From: Nanosynbacter sp.
GTDB taxonomy: Bacteria; Patescibacteriota; Saccharimonadia; Saccharimonadales; Saccharimonadaceae
Direction: 5' to 3'
DNA: 12,193 nucleotides
NCBI GenBank assembly: GCA_015257705.1
Contig: JABZJR010000015.1
Location: forward strand, 1-12,193
Positions 6,248-12,193 of the stretch are shown here, in pieces; the stretch's first letter is position 1; each line of letters starts with the position of its first letter. The notes under the pieces were generated by a model. The model saw only the letters and a list, made by a program, of their open reading frames with translations. It made no database searches and was not told the origin of the DNA. Both the position numbers and the translations under genes were made by a program.

Positions 6248-7525
6248 ATGAAACATACAGTTGAGGAAATTAGACTGAAGAATGGTGCGCGCGGCTTGTT
6301 GATTGACGTTCCAGATGCTACGGTAATGAGTTTTCAGGTACAATTCAGAGCGGGAAATCGCTACGTTCTGAATAAAGATATTTACGAAACGGCTCACATT
6401 ATGGAGCATATGGCGTTCGGCGCGAACGAAAAGTTTCGTTCGGAGCATAATTATGAGCAGGAATTTACCAAGAATGGCGCTTATCACAACGCTTACACTT
6501 CTGACTATTCAATGGTTTATGAAGCGATTTGTGCGGATTTTGAGTGGGACAGGATTTTGGAGCTTCAGCGGCTGGCTATTACAACACCGCGATTTAACGC
6601 CGATGAGCTTGAGGCGGAAAAGGGCAATGTTCGCTCTGAATTAACTGGTTATCTTAACAATCACAACCGCGTGATGTGGCCGCGCATTCAGCAGGCGCTG
6701 GGTGAAGATATTTTGACGTATAATCAGCGCTTAAAAACAATTGCTAATATTGAACTGAAAGACATTAAAAATCATCACAAGCGAACGCATACTTTGAAGA
6801 ATATGCGGTTTGTGGTGGCTGGAAAAATGGCTGGGCGAAAAGCGGCTATTAAAGAACACCTTGAGGGCTGGCAACTGGAAACTGGCGAGCGATTCGTTAT
6901 TCCGCACGATGAACCGCGCAGGGCTAATCCGGTTTTAGTCAGACGAAAAGAGGCAACGAATTTGACGTTTGGCTGGTCAATGATGATTCCGCGCGAGTTA
7001 AGTGACGAAGAAGTCACGGCTATGAACGCATTGAACCACATTCTGACCGGCACGATGAGCTCGAGGATTTTTGGCGCGGCTCGTAAAAAAGGCTTGGCGT
7101 ATGGTATTTTTAGCGACACGTCGATTGGTTTTTACGATTCGGCTTGGGATTTTGGCGGACAAGTAAATGTCGAAACCGCAGAAAAACTCTTTGATATTAT
7201 CGTGAGGGAATTGAAGAAAGTTTTGGCTGGATCTATTTCTGAAGAAGATTTGGAAAGTGTGAAGTCATATTCGTTGGGTCGTTATCAGATGGGTGCTCAA
7301 ACTGTTGGGCAAGTAAGCAATTTCTACGTAGGACGATATTTTGCTGATGATTTCGTGAGAGATTATGCCGCCGTTCCAGATTCTATTTTGGCGGTAACTC
7401 CTGATCAGTTGATTGAAACGGCTCGTCAATTTTTTGCATCCAACACGTGGACGTTGGCGGCAGTTACTTCGGAAGAAAAAGAGCTATTAACAAAGCTGTA
7501 CGATAAGCTCGACAAGCTGTTTTAG
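6248..7525 (+). CDS. M16 family zinc metallopeptidase
   Basis: 425 residues, the size of a single-subunit M16 peptidase or mitochondrial-processing-peptidase-like protein. The inverted zinc motif HIMEH is at 50-54 and the third ligand is E131 (in VRSEL), 77 residues after the second His, the standard spacing; Glu53 would be the catalytic base. So it is predicted to be an active subunit rather than a degenerate partner. The C-terminal domain carries the family segment GTMSSRIFGAARKKGLAYGIFS (268-289; family pattern G.SSrLf..lReK.GLaY) and an Arg-Tyr region GRYQMGAQTVG (344-354). No signal peptide or membrane helix is seen, so the protein is probably cytoplasmic. It starts 15 bases after the secA stop with only a modest site (AGAG at 6235-6238, AGG at 6243-6245) and no promoter, so it should be co-transcribed with secA. 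Its substrate is unknown; the link to export is inference from position. These peptidases usually work as dimers and often have a partner gene, not seen here. Confidence 0.93.
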   Translation: MKHTVEEIRLKNGARGLLIDVPDATVMSFQVQFRAGNRYVLNKDIYETAHIMEHMAFGANEKFRSEHNYEQEFTKNGAYHNAYTSDYSMVYEAICADFEWDRILELQRLAITTPRFNADELEAEKGNVRSELTGYLNNHNRVMWPRIQQALGEDILTYNQRLKTIANIELKDIKNHHKRTHTLKNMRFVVAGKMAGRKAAIKEHLEGWQLETGERFVIPHDEPRRANPVLVRRKEATNLTFGWSMMIPRELSDEEVTAMNALNHILTGTMSSRIFGAARKKGLAYGIFSDTSIGFYDSAWDFGGQVNVETAEKLFDIIVRELKKVLAGSISEEDLESVKSYSLGRYQMGAQTVGQVSNFYVGRYFADDFVRDYAAVPDSILAVTPDQLIETARQFFASNTWTLAAVTSEEKELLTKLYDKLDKLF

Positions 7526-7546
7526 GGTGTAATCGTAAATTGCCCG

Positions 7547-7555
7547 TGATATAAT
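7547..7555 (+). promoter_or_regulatory. Extended -10 promoter of murD, predicted leaderless
   Basis: TGATATAAT: TGn followed by a perfect TATAAT at 7550-7555, without a recognisable -35 box. Six bases separate it from the ATG at 7562, the same distance as at serS. A decamer AAATTGCCCG (7537-7546) just upstream also occurs in the secA promoter region (3531-3540). Confidence 0.65.
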
Positions 7556-7561
7556 CAGGTT

Positions 7562-8806
7562 ATGAAAATTGTCATTGCTGGTTTTGGTGTTGAAGGTCAA
7601 TCTAATTTGCGTTATTTTCGGGAGAAGTTTCCAGAAGCTGATTTTTTGGTGGCGGACGAGCGTGAAAAAGTAGATAATTTGCCGGAAAATGTGGCTTATC
7701 GGACGGGATTTTCGGGGCTGGATAACGCGGATTTAATTGTTAGGTCTCCAAGTCTTCCGCCAAAAAAGATAAAGGCTAACGGTCGAATTTGGTCGGCGAC
7801 AAATGAGTTTTTTGCTAATTGCCCAGCGACTATAATTGGCGTAACTGGCACAAAAGGCAAGGGAACGACGTGCAGTTTTATCTCGTCGATTTTGCGCGCG
7901 GCAGGTAAAACCGTTCATTTGGTGGGGAATATCGGCGTGCCAGCTTTGGATATTTTGCCAAAAATTGAGAAAAATGACATTGTCGTTTACGAATTGTCCA
8001 GTTTTCAATTGTGGGATTTGCAGAAATCTCCGCACGTTGCCGTGGTGCTGATGATTGAACCTGACCACTTGAACGTCCACGCTGATTTTAATGACTATTT
8101 GGCGGCAAAAGCGAATATTGCCAAGTCTCAAACCGCTGACGATTATGTTGTCTATAATTCTCAAAATGAGTTTAGTTCGTCGATTGCAGATACGAGTTCG
8201 GCGCAGAAAAAGGAATATCCATTTGTTCTCTCGGACGATATAACTTCTGCGATTCGCTTGCCGGGGAAACATAATATTGACAATGCGTGCGCGGCGATAT
8301 TGGCGGTGAAATCGATTTTGCCGAACGTGTCGGATGATGAGATAAAGAAGGGGCTTAGTGAGTTTACGGGGCTGCCGCATCGATTGAAGTTTGTTGCTGA
8401 AAAATACGGCGTGAAATATTATGATGACAGCATTTCGACAACTCCAGGTAGTGCGATTGCGGCATTAAAAGCTTTTGCGGAACCGAAAATTTTGATTCTG
8501 GGCGGCTCAGATAAAGGCGCGGACTATTCTGAACTAGCAAAAGAAATTGCCCGACAAAACGTGCGACTGATAATTATCAATGGCGCTAACGCTGATGAAA
8601 TTAGGGAAGTTTTAAGGGAAGAAAAAATTGATTGCGAAATTGTCCAATTGAATATGGCAGGAATGAAAGAAGTTGTCAAATCAGCCAAAAATAAAGCGCA
8701 ATCTGGCGACGTGGTGATCCTTAGCCCAGCAGCTGCCAGCTTTGATATGTTTAAGAGCTATTCTGATCGTGGCGAGCAATTTGTCGCCGCCGTAGAAGAG
8801 CTTTAA
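7562..8806 (+). CDS. murD: UDP-N-acetylmuramoylalanine--D-glutamate ligase MurD
   Basis: 414 residues, slightly shorter than E. coli MurD (438). It adds D-glutamate to UDP-MurNAc-L-Ala in cytoplasmic peptidoglycan precursor synthesis. The N-terminal nucleotide-sugar domain opens with [18 protein letters not shown] (2-19) and includes VRSPSLPP (60-67). The central ATP domain has the P-loop GTKGKGTT (96-103), [11 protein letters not shown] (143-153, MurD-typical), EPDHLNVH (166-173) and [10 protein letters not shown] (181-190), whose Lys183 is the probable carbamylated residue. [13 protein letters not shown] (233-245) and GLPHRLKFV (270-278) follow. The C-terminal domain shows [17 protein letters not shown] (286-302), [15 protein letters not shown] (311-325) and [22 protein letters not shown] (386-407), the D-Glu-binding part. 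MurD is preferred over MurC, E and F because of the ELSSFQL and GG.DKGADY motifs. Its last four bases overlap the end of the convergent hpt gene. Confidence 0.96.
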   Translation: MKIVIAGFGVEGQSNLRYFREKFPEADFLVADEREKVDNLPENVAYRTGFSGLDNADLIVRSPSLPPKKIKANGRIWSATNEFFANCPATIIGVTGTKGKGTTCSFISSILRAAGKTVHLVGNIGVPALDILPKIEKNDIVVYELSSFQLWDLQKSPHVAVVLMIEPDHLNVHADFNDYLAAKANIAKSQTADDYVVYNSQNEFSSSIADTSSAQKKEYPFVLSDDITSAIRLPGKHNIDNACAAILAVKSILPNVSDDEIKKGLSEFTGLPHRLKFVAEKYGVKYYDDSISTTPGSAIAALKAFAEPKILILGGSDKGADYSELAKEIARQNVRLIIINGANADEIREVLREEKIDCEIVQLNMAGMKEVVKSAKNKAQSGDVVILSPAAASFDMFKSYSDRGEQFVAAVEEL

Positions 8807-9342
8807 TCTTGATAGACTTCTGGTTTTAAGACGCCAATGTATGGTAAGTTGCGATATTGCTGGCGAAAATCTAAACCATAGCCAACGACAAATTCATTCG
8901 GTGTATCGATGCCGATGTAATCGGCTTTTGCGTCAACTTCGCGCCGCGCTGGTTTGTCTAATAGCGAGCATATTTTTACCGACGCAGCATTTTTTGCGGC
9001 AAATAATTCTCTTAGCGCCTGGGCGGTTCGACCGCTGTCAATTATGTCCTCAACTATCAACACGTGCCTATCCGTTACGTCAGTATCCAAATCTTTGATA
9101 ATTTTTACAGATCCAGAAGATTTTGTGTCGTCACCGTAGCTGGAAACCGCCATGAAATCAATTTCCATATAGCAATCCATCGCTTGTATCAAGTCGATCA
9201 TAAACGGCGCCGCGCCGCGTAAAATGCCCACGACAACAGGATTTTTATCGTGATAATCCTCGGTCAATTTTTTCCCAAGTTTCTGGACTGCCGTTTTTAT
9301 TTCTTCGTTTGTAAATAGAATTTTCTCAATATCTTTATCCAT
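8803..9342 (-). CDS. hpt: Hypoxanthine (guanine) phosphoribosyltransferase
   Basis: 179 residues, typical size. The enzyme makes IMP or GMP from hypoxanthine or guanine and PRPP in the cytoplasm; salvage is important in organisms that lack purine synthesis. Motifs: pyrophosphate loop [10 protein letters not shown] (38-47), the flexible-loop serine-tyrosine [13 protein letters not shown] (65-77), PRPP-binding [18 protein letters not shown] (93-110) with the acidic pair E98-D99 and base D102, and the purine-binding end [29 protein letters not shown] (starting at K130). The start is an ATG on the minus strand at 9342-9340, six bases after a -10 box. The gene runs toward murD, their stop codons overlapping in the tetramer TTAA (8803-8806), and is divergent from the 410-residue gene. 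Base preference (guanine, hypoxanthine or xanthine) cannot be fixed from sequence. Confidence 0.96.
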   Translation of the reverse strand: MDKDIEKILFTNEEIKTAVQKLGKKLTEDYHDKNPVVVGILRGAAPFMIDLIQAMDCYMEIDFMAVSSYGDDTKSSGSVKIIKDLDTDVTDRHVLIVEDIIDSGRTAQALRELFAAKNAASVKICSLLDKPARREVDAKADYIGIDTPNEFVVGYGLDFRQQYRNLPYIGVLKPEVYQD

Positions 9343-9348
9343 CTTTTT

Positions 9349-9376
9349 ATTTTAACAGAGAATTGAGTGTTGAAAA
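9349..9376 (-). promoter_or_regulatory. Promoter of hpt (minus strand), predicted leaderless
   Basis: On the minus strand TTTTCA (9376-9371) and TAAAAT (9354-9349) are 16 bases apart. Six bases (9348-9343) separate the -10 box from the ATG. It is back to back with the promoter of the divergent gene inside a 91-bp intergenic region. Confidence 0.6.
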
Positions 9377-9397
9377 ATGGTGCGGTAGAATATGTTA

Positions 9398-9426
9398 TTG
9401 ACTTATGTCTATATATAGTGTATAAT
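9398..9426 (+). promoter_or_regulatory. Near-consensus promoter of the 410-residue gene, predicted leaderless
   Basis: TTGACT (9398-9403) and a perfect TATAAT (9421-9426) are separated by exactly 17 bases, the best promoter in the window. The ATG follows after seven bases. The spacer holds the palindrome CTATATATAG (9409-9418), which could be a repressor site or simply AT-rich spacer. Confidence 0.8.
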
Positions 9427-9433
9427 ATAAAGT

Positions 9434-10666
9434 ATGTCATTTGAATCATCAGAACCTATGAATCAAGACTCTTCCTGTATCCACGAAGATGAACCTGTGT
9501 ATTGGGGTCAGACGACCGACCCTAGTCAGCATAATCCCGATAACTTTCGTTATTTAGTACATGCTTTTAATCCTTTTTCTCTTTTTAACGCGATTTATAT
9601 ATCAAAGAAAACAGGTGCTTCTAATGATGAGGTACGGCGTCAATCTATTGACTTACAAATTAGGCCAGAGGAGATTGATGAGCGAGTGTCTGTAAGTATG
9701 TCATTGATTGAAAATGGTCACACTGCTACATATGGTAGCAGTGGAATTATTGTGCAGGCTCCTGAATCGAGTATCGTGTTTACTTCACCAACTGAGGCTG
9801 GTGTGATAAATAGCAATAAGGGGCGTCTTGTGGCTCGAGGCCAATCTAGAGGACTACTCTCGCCGGACCAATTGCTTGAACGCGGTTCACCGCATACTTA
9901 TAATGAAGTTGTAGCGCTTGGTCGTAGTGGATTAAGGGCTGTTGGGCTTTTCTATAAGGTAGACTCTCGAAAAAAACCTGTTGATTCTGATCAGGCGGCG
10001 AATATGCTCGGTCTTGGGCGTAGAACTGGTCTGCCGGTTGTTGAGATCCCTAAAGAGAATATTTATACTGAGAACAAAGTTGTTCGATATACATACATGG
10101 ACTCTAGCCGGAGAGAGGAGCTAAGAATATTCTTAGGTGGTATGTGTTATTGCGCACCGAAATCGAAGGGAGATTTGGGGTTTCGTGTTGTCGAGGGCGA
10201 TACATTGAAACGGCACTTTCCTTCGCCAGAAAAATTTGAAGCTGCTATAGGTTTTGCCTTAAGGACAGGAGAGATAGGCGAAGATGAAGCGAACCAAATT
10301 TTAGAGGATTATAGAACGGCGGATATTGAACGTCAGACGCCAACTGCTTATTTTGATAAAGACGGCGAGATTGATAGGGTAGAGTGTTTACAAGGTTACG
10401 GCGAGCGTGAAGTTAAACTCAATATAAATCGACATGGTATTGCTAATAAAATTCAAAAAGGTGCAGCTAGGCTTAGAGGGAAGGGTGCTAAAAGTCTTAG
10501 TCAATATGCTACAGATCGTATGATTGAGGCTGCGGTGAAAAATCTTAGCCCAGAGGAGGCAGAATCTATTAGGTCGTGGTATGAGAAAGTACGACCTTCT
10601 ATCGCAGATACATGGTCGCAGCAAGATCGGGCGAGATCTCGTATGGGTTATCGTATTATTCGGTGA
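9434..10666 (+). CDS. Unrecognised 410-residue protein, possible ADP-ribosyltransferase-like fold
   Basis: I do not recognise a named family. The protein has no signal peptide or membrane helix and four cysteines (15, 238, 240, 318). Residues 1-35 are polar and acidic and look disordered. The region 36-176 contains FRYLVHAFNP (38-47), SVSMSLIENGHTATYGSSGIIVQAP (starting at S86), a 'SPTEAG' turn (118-123), a GLLSPDQLLERGSPHTYNEVVAL stretch (starting at G140) and LRAVGLFYKVD (167-177). The order Tyr-Leu-Val-His, then Tyr-Gly with a beta strand, then Asn-Glu-Val-Val resembles the His-Tyr-Glu layout of some ADP-ribosyltransferase-fold proteins (H43, Y100, E158); this is a loose resemblance, not a match. 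Residues 178-330 include GGMCYCAPKSKGD (235-247) and a helical stretch, and 331-410 is a basic, helical tail (Lys/Arg rich around 333-363). It lies between hpt and prfB under its own strong promoter and ends in TGA. ATA and AGA/AGG codons are frequent, unlike the neighbours, so acquisition is possible. Confidence 0.85.
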   Translation: MSFESSEPMNQDSSCIHEDEPVYWGQTTDPSQHNPDNFRYLVHAFNPFSLFNAIYISKKTGASNDEVRRQSIDLQIRPEEIDERVSVSMSLIENGHTATYGSSGIIVQAPESSIVFTSPTEAGVINSNKGRLVARGQSRGLLSPDQLLERGSPHTYNEVVALGRSGLRAVGLFYKVDSRKKPVDSDQAANMLGLGRRTGLPVVEIPKENIYTENKVVRYTYMDSSRREELRIFLGGMCYCAPKSKGDLGFRVVEGDTLKRHFPSPEKFEAAIGFALRTGEIGEDEANQILEDYRTADIERQTPTAYFDKDGEIDRVECLQGYGEREVKLNINRHGIANKIQKGAARLRGKGAKSLSQYATDRMIEAAVKNLSPEEAESIRSWYEKVRPSIADTWSQQDRARSRMGYRIIR

Positions 10667-10676
10667 CCCTTCGTCG

Positions 10677-10685
10677 TGATACAAT
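10677..10685 (+). promoter_or_regulatory. Extended -10 promoter of prfB, predicted leaderless
   Basis: TGATACAAT: TGn followed by TACAAT (10680-10685), one mismatch to consensus, with no convincing -35. Seven bases separate it from the ATG at 10693. It sits 10 bases after the stop of the preceding gene. Confidence 0.55.
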
Positions 10686-10692
10686 AAAATAT

Positions 10693-11784
10693 ATGCAACC
10701 GCTAAAAAAGAAAATTGGTGAATTAGAAAAAGAAATTGAACAGGCTAAAAAAGCGCTGAAGTTTTCTGACTTGGAACAGAAATTGGCGGAGCTGGATGAT
10801 CAATTAAACCAGCCGGAAATTTGGAATAATCCTGATTACGCCCAAGAATTAACGAAACAAGCTGCCAGCCTTCGTCAGACTGTCGAGCCTTGGCAGACTT
10901 TGACGGTGCAGGTTGGTGATATGGTGGAGCTGATGGAGCTTGGCGATGACGATTTATTGCCGGAATTCCAAGCGCAAGTTGCGGCGATTGAGAAGAGTTT
11001 TGATAGGCATAAAACCGATTTGTTGTTTTCTGGAGAATATGACAACCGCTCGGCAATTATGCGCATTTCCGCTGGCGTGGGCGGACTGGACGCTCAGGAT
11101 TTTGCGGCGATGTTGGAGCGAATGTATTTGCGCTGGGCAGAAAAATCTGGAATGAAGGTCGATACGCTGGAGCGCTCGACAAATGACGACGCTGGAATTA
11201 AAACGGTCGTTTTGGAGATCTCTGGATCTTTTGCTTATGGAAAATTGCGGTCGGAAAATGGTGTGCATCGTTTGGTGAGATTAAGTCCGTTTAATGCGGA
11301 CAATTTGCGGCAGACTAGTTTTGCGCTTGTCGAGGTTTTGCCGAAAATTGACGCGCCCGATGAAATATCGATTGACCCGAATGATTTAAGAATTGATGTC
11401 TATCGTTCGGGCGGCAAGGGTGGTCAAGGTGTGAATACGACGGATTCGGCGGTTCGAGTGACGCATGAGCCGACGGGGATTACGGTGGCTATTCAGAATG
11501 AGCGCTCGCAGATTCAGAACAAAGAAACGGCATTGAAGATTTTGCGGTCAAAATTGCTAGCGATGAAATTAGAGCAACACGCCGAAACTCTGTCTGATCT
11601 TAGGGCTGGCGAATCAGCAAACTGGGGCAGTCAAATTAGAAATTACGTTTTGCATCCATATACGCTAGTTAAAGATACGCGCACAAAGCACGAAAATCGC
11701 AACGCTCAAGGCGTTTTGGACGGCGATATTGATGAATTTATCACGGCATATTTAGAACAAAATGCTAATTCTAAAAATATTTAG
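10693..11784 (+). CDS. prfB: Peptide chain release factor 2 (RF2)
   Basis: 363 residues. RF2 reads UAA and UGA stop codons and triggers peptide release. The stop-recognition tripeptide SPF is at 198-200 within HRLVRLSPFNADNLRQTSF (RF1 would show PAT), and the catalytic GGQ is at 243-245 in RSGGKGGQGVNTTDSAVR. The N-terminal coiled-coil domain aligns with other RF2 proteins at QPEIWNNPDYAQ (40-51). The C-terminal signature GSQIRNYVLHPYTLVKDTRT (312-331) is complete. Unlike many bacterial prfB genes, the frame is continuous through the N-terminal region: no in-frame UGA and no slippery CUU-UGA site, so autoregulation by +1 frameshifting is absent. The ATG at 10693 is chosen because it gives the family N-terminus and lies seven bases after a -10 box; the open frame extends further upstream but only as an out-of-frame overlap with the preceding gene. 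The order prfB-ftsE is found in many bacteria. Confidence 0.97.
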   Translation: MQPLKKKIGELEKEIEQAKKALKFSDLEQKLAELDDQLNQPEIWNNPDYAQELTKQAASLRQTVEPWQTLTVQVGDMVELMELGDDDLLPEFQAQVAAIEKSFDRHKTDLLFSGEYDNRSAIMRISAGVGGLDAQDFAAMLERMYLRWAEKSGMKVDTLERSTNDDAGIKTVVLEISGSFAYGKLRSENGVHRLVRLSPFNADNLRQTSFALVEVLPKIDAPDEISIDPNDLRIDVYRSGGKGGQGVNTTDSAVRVTHEPTGITVAIQNERSQIQNKETALKILRSKLLAMKLEQHAETLSDLRAGESANWGSQIRNYVLHPYTLVKDTRTKHENRNAQGVLDGDIDEFITAYLEQNANSKNI

Positions 11785-11788
11785 CTTA

Positions 11789-11797
11789 TGGTATAAT
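11789..11797 (+). promoter_or_regulatory. Extended -10 promoter of ftsE, predicted leaderless
   Basis: TGGTATAAT: TGn with a perfect TATAAT (11792-11797) directly behind the prfB stop codon. Seven bases lie between it and the ATG at 11805. The arrangement matches the elements before murD and prfB. Confidence 0.65.
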
Positions 11798-11804
11798 ACT
11801 AGTA

Positions 11805-12193
11805 ATGATTCTGTTAGATAGGGTAACGAAGAACTACGGAAAAAATAATAAGCCGGCGCTGAATCGAGCAAGCATTCATGTTGGCGCTGGTGAATTTGTG
11901 ATTATTGTTGGCACGTCGGGTGCTGGCAAATCAACACTTTTGAAGCTTTTGACTCGCGAAGAAAAGCCAAGCTCTGGAAAAATTGTGGTTGGCGGAATTG
12001 ATTATGACAATTTGAAGGACAAGCATATTCCGCTGTTGCGTCGTAAAATTGGCGTGGTTTTTCAGGATTTTAAGTTGCTTCCGAATCGAACGGTGTTTGA
12101 AAATGTGGCGTTTGCGCTGGAAATTGCTGGAATGACAAATCGGGAAATTAAGGCGACTGTGCCGAAGGTGATTGAGCTGGTTGGTCTTAAGGG
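11805..12193 (+). CDS. ftsE: Cell division ATP-binding protein FtsE, N-terminal part (3' end outside window)
   Basis: 129 complete codons are visible with no stop before the window edge; a whole FtsE is about 220-230 residues. FtsE is the ATPase of the FtsEX complex, which at the division site controls peptidoglycan hydrolases through the membrane partner FtsX. Walker A GTSGAGKST is at 36-44 and the Q-loop segment GVVFQDFKLLPNRTVFENVAFAL at 83-105 (Q87); the DFKLLP.RTV.ENV stretch is the feature that separates FtsE from the related LolD/MacB ATPases. The N-terminus MILLDRVTKNYG aligns with the family, confirming the ATG at 11805. The ABC signature and Walker B would lie beyond the window. ftsX is expected directly downstream. 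Confidence 0.95.
   Translation, partial: MILLDRVTKNYGKNNKPALNRASIHVGAGEFVIIVGTSGAGKSTLLKLLTREEKPSSGKIVVGGIDYDNLKDKHIPLLRRKIGVVFQDFKLLPNRTVFENVAFALEIAGMTNREIKATVPKVIELVGLK

Noticed and set aside
10612..10692. Upstream extension of prfB overlapping the end of the preceding gene
   Set aside because: The added residues do not resemble an RF2 N-terminus, the stretch lies in the coding region of the 410-residue gene, and the -10 box just before ATG 10693 supports the shorter form.
10759..10775. TTTTCTGAC in prfB as a remnant of the frameshift site
   Set aside because: When aligned by the downstream NQPEIW motif, this Asp lies three residues away from the E. coli frameshift position, and there is no in-frame UGA.
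1..12193. CRISPR array, tRNA, rRNA, insertion sequence or prophage block
   Set aside because: No regularly spaced repeats, cloverleaf sequences, transposase motifs or phage structural operon seen; the phage-like similarity is limited to the head of one gene.

Overview
The window looks like a chromosomal piece of a small, streamlined bacterium of the Candidate Phyla Radiation, most likely Candidatus Saccharibacteria (TM7). This is judged from the compact gene packing, the flavour of SecA (an insert after its first nucleotide-binding motifs and no C-terminal zinc motif), a mid-range GC content judged by eye, and the mix of a standard housekeeping core with orphan genes. The phylum call is inference; no 16S gene is present. 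TAA, TAG and TGA are all used as stops and an RF2 gene is present, so UGA is a stop here, unlike the UGA-glycine code of Absconditabacteria and Gracilibacteria.

Layout, left to right: the 3' half of uppP (undecaprenyl-diphosphate phosphatase, cut by the window edge); a membrane-anchored collagen-like surface fibre whose head resembles actinophage tail proteins, with its own promoter and terminator; serS; hpf, followed by a strong terminator; secA with an M16 zinc peptidase gene 15 bp behind it; murD; hpt on the minus strand, meeting murD tail to tail; an unrecognised 410-residue protein, divergent from hpt; prfB (RF2); and the first 129 codons of ftsE. No intergenic gap exceeds 130 bp, and I see no tRNA, rRNA, CRISPR array or insertion sequence.

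Functionally, uppP, murD and ftsE belong to envelope building and division. serS, hpf and prfB belong to translation, secA and possibly the M16 peptidase to export, and hpt to purine salvage, as expected for an organism that depends on a host for nucleobases. The two accessory genes (collagen-like fibre and the 410-residue protein) stand apart: both have a good two-hexamer sigma-70-type promoter and both use ATA and AGA/AGG codons more than the housekeeping genes.

Two things deserve attention. First, the collagen-like protein has a type II membrane anchor, a duplicated stalk module, 21 proline-free Gly-X-Y triplets and a phage-tail-like head; in an epibiont living on Actinobacteria this could be a captured receptor-binding fibre. 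Second, six of the nine promoters I can place have the -10 box ending only 6 or 7 bases before the ATG, predicting leaderless mRNAs, while the other three promoter-proximal genes have longer leaders and purine-rich ribosome binding sites.
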